Positions 5,068 through 10,721 of a stretch of 10,721 nt of DNA are shown in pieces. The notes below the pieces were generated by a model. That model did not search any database, was not told the DNA's origin, and worked only from the letters and a program-made list of their open reading frames with translations. The translations under genes were made by a program, and so were the position numbers. The DNA comes from Candidatus Colimorpha enterica (GTDB taxonomy: Bacteria; Bacillota; Clostridia; Oscillospirales; CAG-272): assembly GCA_000433515.1 (NCBI GenBank), contig FR891231.1, positions 39,039-49,759 of the forward strand, given 5' to 3'. Within the stretch, counting starts at the first letter, position 1; each line of letters opens with the position of its first letter.

Positions 5068-7065
5068 ATGGCATATAAGAGCATAAATACTCCACTTGAC
5101 GAGGAATTTGCAGTAATACGGGATTTTTGGGAAAGCAAAATAGTGCGCGAAGGAGTGTTTTCACTTACGGTCGGAGGCATAAAATGCGACTATACCGAAA
5201 ATACCGCATCTGACATCAAATTCTCCGAAAAATCCGGAAACACCGTCTGCACAAGAACTTTTTCATACGGACAGCTGCTTATCCGAACAGAAGCCGTGCT
5301 GTATGACGATCTGCCGCTTACCGAATGGACGGTGTATGTCAGGAATGCTTCTGACAAAATTACACCGAGGGTGACGTTCAATGCTTTCGAGCACCGTTTC
5401 GGATGCGGATATCCGACGGTTTACCGTCACATCGGAAGCGATGCACGGCCGGATGACCATATGCCGTTTACCGATCCGCTCGGCTATTGCGAAAAAATCT
5501 CGGTCTCACCGTACGGCGGCAGATCGAGCAACCACGAATGGCCGTATTTTTCGGTCGCACTCGGAAACGGGAGCGGCTTCAACCTTGCAATAGGCTGGCT
5601 CGGACAGTGGGAAGCGAATTTTGAGCGCCGCGACGGGCTTTATGTAAGTGCGGGACAGCAGAGGCTTGATTCCGTGATGCTTCCGGGAGAGGAATTCCGC
5701 TCGCCCCGCATACTGCTTCAGAGCTGGTCATATGCCGGAATGCCGGAAAAACAGGCGGTCAGACGCTCGCAGAATATTTTCCGCCGGTTCATGAGGAAAT
5801 ACAATATGCCGAGATATGCCGACGGAAGCATACCCACACACGGCCTTGCTGCCTGTTCGTCGCATCAATTCCTTGAAATGACCCGATCAACGGCAAAGGA
5901 TCAGATCGATTTCATAGATGCATACGGAAAACGCGGCATCAGGCTTGATAACTGGTGGATGGATGCCGGCTGGTATGAGGGATCGTCATCCGACTGGTGC
6001 AATCTCGGGACATGGAGCTGTGACAAAAAGCGGTTTCCAAACGGTCTGCGCGAGGTCTCGGAATATGCCGGTTCAAAGGGGATGGGAACCGTCATCTGGC
6101 ATGAACCGGAGAGGGTCAGAAGCGGAAGCGAGCTGTTCCGTGAACACGGTGATTTTCTTCTTTCTCCGATATATCCGGACGGAACCCACAAAGCCGATTC
6201 CGATTACCGGCTTCTTGATTTCGGCAATGACGCGGCGCGGGAATGGATAACGAGGCGCATAAGCGACAGTATAACGGAAAACGGAGCCACAGTCTACCGG
6301 CAGGACTTCAATACGGAAATGCTGTACTTTGTCGATCCCTCCGAAACGGAAGAAAGAAAGGGTGCTGTCGAGAATCACTACGTCTGCGGAATGCTGCGGT
6401 ACTGGGACGACCTTGTGAAGGAGCATCCGGGGCTGATCATTGACGAGTGTGCTTCCGGCGGCAGAAGAGACGATATAGACGCGATGAAGCGCGCGCTTGT
6501 GTTTGTCAGGAGCGACTATCTTTTCGAGCCGGTAAGTCAGCAGTGCCATATGGCATGGTGCTCCGAATGGCTCCCGGTTCACGGCACGGGTATAATGCTC
6601 GGGACATCTCTTATTGACAGCAAACAGCTGAACGTTCCGTATGATAACTACGCGCTTCTGAGCTGTATCTCCCCGTACCTCAATTCCTGCTTCGATCCCC
6701 GTGACGACCGGTTTGAATGGGAAAAAATCAGGGGAATATTCGATGACTGGAGAGAGTATGCCGAACGGTTCAGCGGAGATTATTACCCGCTCTGCAGCAT
6801 TGATCTTTCAACTGACAGCTGGGCGGCATGGCAGTTCAACCGACCGGAGGAGGGCGACGGCGTGATACAGGCGTTCCGCCGCCGGGACAATCCGGAGCAG
6901 AACCGGGTTTTCGCGCTTAACGACCTTGAACCTGATGCAGAATACATATTCAGAAAATACGGCAGCGGGGAGGAGTTTACCCTGACAGGTGCCGACGCAA
7001 TGAACGGAATAACGGTATCTCTCGGGAAACGGGAGGCAATCGTTATCGGATATACAAAAGCGTGA
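5068..7065 (+). CDS. GH36-type alpha-galactosidase, cytoplasmic
   Basis: The 665-residue protein lacks a signal peptide, so it probably works on imported oligosaccharides. It has the GH36 plan: an N-terminal beta-sandwich (about 1-240), a TIM barrel (about 255-570) and a C-terminal beta domain. Barrel landmarks are LDNWWMDAGWY (293-303), VIWHEPERV (342-350; family WFEPE-like), VYRQDFN with likely nucleophile Asp413, and DECASGGRRDD with likely acid/base Asp469 (the CxSGGxRxD pattern). The family removes terminal alpha-1,6-galactose, as in melibiose, raffinose or galactomannan side chains. The nucleophile strand reads RQDFN instead of the common KWDMN, so this is not the best-studied subgroup and specificity may differ; alpha-N-acetylgalactosamine or galactosyl-polyol substrates are possible. 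A GGAG ribosome site at 5057-5060 supports the start. It heads the second gene group. Confidence 0.9.
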   Translation: MAYKSINTPLDEEFAVIRDFWESKIVREGVFSLTVGGIKCDYTENTASDIKFSEKSGNTVCTRTFSYGQLLIRTEAVLYDDLPLTEWTVYVRNASDKITPRVTFNAFEHRFGCGYPTVYRHIGSDARPDDHMPFTDPLGYCEKISVSPYGGRSSNHEWPYFSVALGNGSGFNLAIGWLGQWEANFERRDGLYVSAGQQRLDSVMLPGEEFRSPRILLQSWSYAGMPEKQAVRRSQNIFRRFMRKYNMPRYADGSIPTHGLAACSSHQFLEMTRSTAKDQIDFIDAYGKRGIRLDNWWMDAGWYEGSSSDWCNLGTWSCDKKRFPNGLREVSEYAGSKGMGTVIWHEPERVRSGSELFREHGDFLLSPIYPDGTHKADSDYRLLDFGNDAAREWITRRISDSITENGATVYRQDFNTEMLYFVDPSETEERKGAVENHYVCGMLRYWDDLVKEHPGLIIDECASGGRRDDIDAMKRALVFVRSDYLFEPVSQQCHMAWCSEWLPVHGTGIMLGTSLIDSKQLNVPYDNYALLSCISPYLNSCFDPRDDRFEWEKIRGIFDDWREYAERFSGDYYPLCSIDLSTDSWAAWQFNRPEEGDGVIQAFRRRDNPEQNRVFALNDLEPDAEYIFRKYGSGEEFTLTGADAMNGITVSLGKREAIVIGYTKA

Positions 7066-7148
7066 GTCAGCCCTCTTCGGAAAAGGATGCAGACCCGCGC
7101 GGAAACGCCAACCGGAATTCATAAGTAATGTTTACAAAGGAGAAAAAA
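7066..7148 (+). other. Gap between alpha-galactosidase and solute-binding protein genes
   Basis: These 83 bases show no terminator-like hairpin and no good -35/-10 pair, so read-through from the alpha-galactosidase gene is plausible. The only clear signal is the ribosome site AAAGGAG at 7136-7142, six bases before the ATG at 7149. An in-frame ATG at 7128 has no ribosome site and would add seven residues before the signal peptide. Confidence 0.5.
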
Positions 7149-8675
7149 ATGAACCGCAAAAAAATCATTTCGCTGTTGATCGCAACGGCTGTCCTTGTCG
7201 GAACGTCGGCGCTTGTGTCCTGTAAGACCGAACACGGAAAACCGGGCGAGTCAACAAAAAACACCGACGGCGGAAGCGACGAAAGGCAATACCGTCCCGA
7301 CGTTCCCGAAGGGCTTGATTTCAAGGGCGCGAATTTCGACGTTCTCGGCATGGATCCGGAGCTTTATCAGTCAACTATCGTCGAGTTTGATTTCGATGAG
7401 GCACCGGGAGAGGGCATCAACTCTGCCATCTATAAGCGCAACCGCCGGATCGAACACGATTATAACATCGTTTTCAGATCCGAATACGGAGCGATCGACG
7501 AGATGAGCGATGCCATAAGCGAAGAGGTCAGGGCTGACGAGGACACCTATAAGCTGATAATGCTGATCTCGCGCGAGGCGTTTCCGCATTCGCTTCAGGG
7601 TGATGTGATGCCGTATCAGACGATACCTCATGTAAACCTTGATCAGCCGTGGTACATAAAGAACGTAAACGATTCCTTCAGCATCTACGGTTATAATGTT
7701 CTTGCCTACACCGATGAGTGCATGAACGCTTATATGCAGTCGGTCTGCGTGTTCTTCAATATGGGAATTGTCAAAGACAACGCAAATATTGACAATCCCT
7801 ATGACCTGCTTGAGGCAGGCAAATGGACACTGGACGATTTTTACCGTCTTGCAAACAACGCGATATACGACGTTAACGGTAACGGAACATATTCTGCCGC
7901 CGAGAACGACATCTTCGGTGTGATATCCGAGGGCGATGCCTTCTATCCCGGAATGTGGGTCGGCTCCGGCACGACGACAATCGAAAAGGACAGACGCGGA
8001 ATGCCGTCCTATACCGCATATTCAAACGAGAAGCTGATAGGTATTCTCGAAAAGCTGACAGAGAACCTTGCGAAAGACGGCTTCTTCTGCCAGACATGGG
8101 TTGAGTTTTCAAACGTCGTCGGAGGCGGGGACGCACAGAGAAATGCCGCGGTAGAGTATTTTTCACGCGGCGGCGGACTTTTCAGGGTCGGGACAATAGG
8201 TCAGATCCAGCTGCTCCGCGACATGGAAGCCGATTTCGGAATTGTTCCGCTTCCGAAGTATGACGAGGCTCAGCAGACATACTATTCGAGAATGGTTGAC
8301 GGATGGATTCATGTCGCTCCCTCCACCGTCCGTGACAGAAATATGCTCGGCGTCATAATTGAGGCACTCGGTGCAGAGTCGAAGAATCTTGTCATACCGG
8401 AATTCTTCGATGTTGCCCTCAACTATAAGCTGATCCGTGACGAGGATATTGAACGCACAAGAAAATCGCTTGATTTGATCTTCGGCAATGCCGCAATGGA
8501 TCTCGGAGAGACTATCTGGCAGAACAACATAAGGAACACCATAATCAGTATGCTTGACCAGAAGGACAATAATTTCGTTTCGGCACTTACCGCAATAAAG
8601 GATACCGTCGAAGAAAAATGCATCAACGAGACGCTCAGGCAGATCACCGAGCTCAAGAAAGCAGTGGGCGAGTGA
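7149..8675 (+). CDS. ABC transporter solute-binding lipoprotein (sugar type)
   Basis: With the ATG at 7149, placed six bases after AAAGGAG, the protein has 508 residues. It starts with a lipoprotein signal peptide: MNRKK, a hydrophobic core, and lipobox LVSC with Cys25 as the lipid-bearing residue. A low-complexity linker follows (about 26-50). The rest resembles family 1 extracellular solute-binding proteins of gut Clostridia, for example GKWTLDDFYRLANNAIYDVNGNG near 224-246 and DFGIVPLPKYDE further on. Residues 241-252 form a complete EF-hand-like calcium loop (Asp241, Asn243, Asn245, Gly246, Glu252), often seen in this group. It should sit on the outer face of the membrane and hand an oligosaccharide to an ABC permease. 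No permease or ATPase gene lies in the window. Its stop overlaps the next start as GTGA. The ligand is unknown; an alpha-galactoside is suggested by the neighbour. Confidence 0.88.
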   Translation: MNRKKIISLLIATAVLVGTSALVSCKTEHGKPGESTKNTDGGSDERQYRPDVPEGLDFKGANFDVLGMDPELYQSTIVEFDFDEAPGEGINSAIYKRNRRIEHDYNIVFRSEYGAIDEMSDAISEEVRADEDTYKLIMLISREAFPHSLQGDVMPYQTIPHVNLDQPWYIKNVNDSFSIYGYNVLAYTDECMNAYMQSVCVFFNMGIVKDNANIDNPYDLLEAGKWTLDDFYRLANNAIYDVNGNGTYSAAENDIFGVISEGDAFYPGMWVGSGTTTIEKDRRGMPSYTAYSNEKLIGILEKLTENLAKDGFFCQTWVEFSNVVGGGDAQRNAAVEYFSRGGGLFRVGTIGQIQLLRDMEADFGIVPLPKYDEAQQTYYSRMVDGWIHVAPSTVRDRNMLGVIIEALGAESKNLVIPEFFDVALNYKLIRDEDIERTRKSLDLIFGNAAMDLGETIWQNNIRNTIISMLDQKDNNFVSALTAIKDTVEEKCINETLRQITELKKAVGE

Positions 8676-9670
8676 AAACGGGAACAGCTGCACTTGCGCT
8701 CTGCATGGCGGCGGTGCTGACGGTATTTTCAGGCTGCAGTACCGCCGGAGGTGGAGAAGCAGGCGGCACGGTTTCAACTGCTGACGAAAAGGAGGACAGA
8801 CGCGAAATGGAGTTTTATCTGACCTATCCGGATTATAACACAAAGGCATTCACCGTCAGCTACGACGACGGAACGATTCAGGACAAGAAGGTCATGAGTC
8901 TTGCGAAAAAATACGGAGTTGCCGTGACCTTTGCACCGAATACCCGGTGGTGGGGAACCTCCGGCTGGATGGATCATGAGGGTTACAGGGTTTGGGTACA
9001 GCGCCCGACAGCCGCGGAAATACCGCATTTCTACGACGGCTTTGAGATCGCATCCCATACGGCGACCCATGTCATGCTTGCCGAGGTGGACGACGCAACG
9101 ATAAAGCAAGAGGTCCTTGACGACATGGATTACATGGAAAAGCTGACCGGACAGCGCGCTATCGGAATGTGCTATCCCGGAAACAGCTATAACGAACACG
9201 TAATCGAAGTCCTGAGGGAATATGGGCTTATATACGGCAGAAGCGCCGCGGTGCTTTACAAATATGAGCTTCCGGAGGACTTCATGAGCTGGCTCCCCAC
9301 CTGCCACGACGCATGGGAGGGATGCCCGGAGCTGTCCGACAAATTCCTGAAGAAGAATACCCACCGCCTGCTTTGCTTCTACATCTGGGGTCACGCATAT
9401 GAGCTTGACAAACCGTCGCTTATAGAGGGAACAACAAGATGGGGCAACCTTGAAGCGCTTTTCAAAAAGATGGGCGAGGCGGACAACGTGTGGTGCGCAA
9501 CAAACGGTCAGATAGCGTCATATGTCCTTGCGACCCGCGGGTGCGAGAGAACTGACGATTATTTTCTCAATAAGAGCAGCATGACCGTTTATGCCATGCA
9601 CGGTGACAACCGACTTGAGATCGCACCCGGTGAGAAGTACATTTTCGCCGACGGATCGATTGAAAAATAA
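8672..9670 (+). CDS. Polysaccharide deacetylase-like (CE4/NodB fold) lipoprotein
   Basis: The best start for an exported form is GTG at 8672, overlapping the preceding TGA by GTGA. It gives 332 residues and puts a signal peptide with lipobox FSGC (Cys22) right at the N-terminus. An in-frame ATG at 8618 would place 18 charged residues before it and overlap the neighbour by 58 bases. A NodB-like domain follows: SYDDG (Asp65, Asp66), SHTATH (His129, His133), CYPGNSY (167-173), WGHAYELD (His241) and VWCATNGQIASYV near the end. CE4 enzymes use the second Asp and two His to bind metal and remove N- or O-acetyl groups from glycans. The arginine of the usual RxPY motif is missing, so this is a divergent branch and may not act on chitin or peptidoglycan. 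An internal ATG at 8807 with a perfect AGGAGG could give a shorter cytosolic form. Confidence 0.82.
   Translation: MKTGTAALALCMAAVLTVFSGCSTAGGGEAGGTVSTADEKEDRREMEFYLTYPDYNTKAFTVSYDDGTIQDKKVMSLAKKYGVAVTFAPNTRWWGTSGWMDHEGYRVWVQRPTAAEIPHFYDGFEIASHTATHVMLAEVDDATIKQEVLDDMDYMEKLTGQRAIGMCYPGNSYNEHVIEVLREYGLIYGRSAAVLYKYELPEDFMSWLPTCHDAWEGCPELSDKFLKKNTHRLLCFYIWGHAYELDKPSLIEGTTRWGNLEALFKKMGEADNVWCATNGQIASYVLATRGCERTDDYFLNKSSMTVYAMHGDNRLEIAPGEKYIFADGSIEK
8790..8795 (+). promoter_or_regulatory. Internal Shine-Dalgarno AGGAGG before a second start (ATG 8807)
   Basis: AGGAGG (inside AAAAGGAGG, 8787-8795) lies 11 bases before an in-frame ATG at 8807. Starting there gives 287 residues without signal peptide or lipobox, beginning MEFYLTYPDYNTKAFTVSYDDG-like (first residues MEFYL). 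That is where the conserved catalytic domain begins. The spacing is a little long, but this site is stronger than anything before the GTG at 8672. Confidence 0.45.
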
Positions 9671-9691
9671 ACACTATCGGAGGTTATTATC

Positions 9692-10669
9692 ATGAAAAAG
9701 AGAATTATTTCCGTACTCATGTGCTTAGCGATGCTGACGGCATTCGCGGGATGTAAGGAGTCGGGGGGAAAGCCCGGCGAATCATCCGGAACGAAAAACA
9801 CGGCGGCTCCTTCGGCTTCCTCAACAAAGGAAACCGATCCGCCGCAGGACGACGAATCAAAGTACGACTATAACCCGAGGATCGACAATGCCTACCGAAA
9901 GGACGCACGCACGATACTTTTCACCGTCGATACAGCGGTAAAAGATCCCGACGGCAATCTGTATACCCACATCTACGCGGCCGCTGCTCCCGACGGAGAG
10001 CCGATAGCAAGGGCGGTTTCCGCCGATTCGTATGAAGCTGACAAGGAGCTTTCAAAGACGTGGGGGGCAGAGTTTGATACCGATCTTCCCGAAAAGTGCT
10101 GGATATGCTTTGAAGAGCCGGACGGAGACGGTGACGGTGACCTGAAAACCGTTCTCTGTGACGTGGTTGAGCTTGGAATCTACGGCGGTGTACAGAAGGG
10201 CGGCCGCAGAATCGCCGCGATTGAGACAACCGATAAGGTGATCGATGCGGTCAAGTGGACGGCATTTCCGCTTGCCGACGCAAAATTCGAGGCTCCGGAC
10301 GGGATCCCGGTTCAGCGCGACGTGCTTATCGAAAACGCGGTCATCTGTACCTTCGTGCGCGATACGAACGGTTATTGCGAATTTACCTACACCGGCTCCG
10401 GTCTTCGCCTTGCGATGCTTTGCAATGTTCAGGACGAGGGCAGGACGTGCCACAATGTCCCGGCGCTCAAAATGTACCTTGACGGTGAGGAGTACACGAC
10501 GATTTCAATGACCGATTTTTCCAAGTACTTCTGGAAGGCTGCTCCGGATATAGTGTTCGAGGATCTTACGATACCCTACGGCACGCACACCGTTAAATTC
10601 GTCAACACAACCGAAGGTGAGTTCGACTCCGCAGCGGCTTACTACTGCGGTATCTACTACATAAAGTGA
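9692..10669 (+). CDS. Unrecognised lipoprotein with probable C-terminal beta-sandwich domain
   Basis: The 325-residue protein begins MKKRIISVLM and has lipobox AFAGC (Cys21), so it should be anchored to the outer face of the membrane. CGGAGG at 9678-9683 supports the start. Residues 22-58 are a Ser/Thr/Pro/Asp-rich linker whose first part (GKPGES, TKNT) matches that of the solute-binding protein. Residues about 70-165 form a first domain with an acidic DGDGDGD run (144-150) that could bind calcium. Residues about 195-325 alternate beta-strand-like segments (FTYTGSGLRLAML, ALKMYLDGEEY, YGTHTVKFVNT, YCGIYYIK). This pattern recalls the jelly-roll domains found beside carbohydrate esterases and as carbohydrate-binding modules. 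No catalytic motif is seen. A glycan-binding or cell-surface accessory role is inference from context. It lies 21 bases after the deacetylase gene. Confidence 0.75.
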   Translation: MKKRIISVLMCLAMLTAFAGCKESGGKPGESSGTKNTAAPSASSTKETDPPQDDESKYDYNPRIDNAYRKDARTILFTVDTAVKDPDGNLYTHIYAAAAPDGEPIARAVSADSYEADKELSKTWGAEFDTDLPEKCWICFEEPDGDGDGDLKTVLCDVVELGIYGGVQKGGRRIAAIETTDKVIDAVKWTAFPLADAKFEAPDGIPVQRDVLIENAVICTFVRDTNGYCEFTYTGSGLRLAMLCNVQDEGRTCHNVPALKMYLDGEEYTTISMTDFSKYFWKAAPDIVFEDLTIPYGTHTVKFVNTTEGEFDSAAAYYCGIYYIK

Positions 10670-10679
10670 TTTTGTTCCC

Positions 10680-10721
10680 CGTTCCTGCCGCTCCGCGACG
10701 AACGGACGAGCGGCAGGAACG
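10680..10721 (+). terminator. Perfect 14-bp inverted repeat, probable terminator stem
   Basis: CGTTCCTGCCGCTC (10680-10693) is the exact reverse complement of GAGCGGCAGGAACG (10708-10721), with a 14-base spacer. It begins 11 bases after the last stop codon and reaches the window edge, so any T-run on the + strand is out of view and the stem may be longer. A TTTTGTTCCCC tract precedes it. Position and strength suggest an intrinsic terminator ending the second gene group. A mobile repeat end cannot be excluded. Confidence 0.6.

Noticed and set aside
7128..7148. ATG at 7128 as start of the solute-binding protein
   Set aside because: It has no ribosome site; AAAGGAG lies inside this stretch and points to the ATG at 7149, which also gives a normal signal peptide.
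7871..7906. Dockerin/cellulosome repeat suggested by DVNGNG in the binding protein
   Set aside because: There is a single EF-hand-like loop inside a solute-binding fold and no second dockerin repeat; such loops are common in this binding-protein family.
8618..8671. ATG at 8618 as start of the deacetylase
   Set aside because: It adds 18 polar residues before the signal peptide and a 58-base overlap; GTG at 8672 with the GTGA overlap fits better.
8163..8849. 228-codon - strand frame across the binding-protein/deacetylase junction
   Set aside because: It lies antisense to two well-supported genes, has no ribosome site and no recognisable motifs.
1..10721. tRNA, rRNA, CRISPR, IS element or phage sequence
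   Set aside because: Nothing resembling these was found by eye: gaps between genes are all 201 bases or less, and no regularly spaced direct repeats or transposase motifs were seen.

Overview
The window looks like chromosomal DNA from a Gram-positive, moderately GC-rich anaerobe of the Clostridia/Eubacteriales kind (gut or rumen type). The reasons are purine-rich Shine-Dalgarno sites before most genes, three lipobox leaders with the Lys/Arg-hydrophobic-Cys layout typical of Firmicutes lipoproteins, frequent ATA isoleucine codons beside a GC-rich third position, and gene families common in fibre-degrading Clostridia. The species cannot be named from the sequence. All ten genes read on the + strand and coding density is high. 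I saw no tRNA, rRNA, CRISPR array, IS element or phage gene.

Region A (1-4866) is a tightly packed catabolic operon. It holds the 3' two-thirds or so of a transaldolase-family gene, then a class I glycerate kinase, an SDR oxidoreductase, an UlaG-like metallo-beta-lactamase-fold hydrolase, a zinc MDR alcohol dehydrogenase and a small cupin. From the kinase onward the gaps are 1-18 bases. The one larger gap, 610-688, contains a long imperfect hairpin and a LacI/CcpA-type palindrome. The set suggests oxidation of a sugar, polyol or sugar acid, lactone opening, and delivery of a three-carbon unit to glycolysis through glycerate. The exact pathway is not one I recognise.

Region B (4867-10721) starts with a 201-base structured intergenic region holding a probable -10 element. 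It continues with a cytoplasmic GH36-type alpha-galactosidase, an ABC solute-binding lipoprotein without neighbouring permeases, a polysaccharide-deacetylase-like (CE4 fold) lipoprotein, and an unrecognised lipoprotein with a probable C-terminal beta-sandwich. The window ends in a perfect 14-bp inverted repeat that is probably a terminator.

Taken together, the surface lipoproteins would capture and perhaps trim an alpha-galactoside, GH36 would split it inside the cell, and region A would process the sugar or its aglycone. That link is inference from adjacency. Points worth a second look are an SDR whose catalytic Tyr is Phe, a deacetylase with two competing starts (one lipoprotein, one cytosolic), a leader-linker shared by two otherwise different lipoproteins, and the operator/hairpin before the glycerate kinase.
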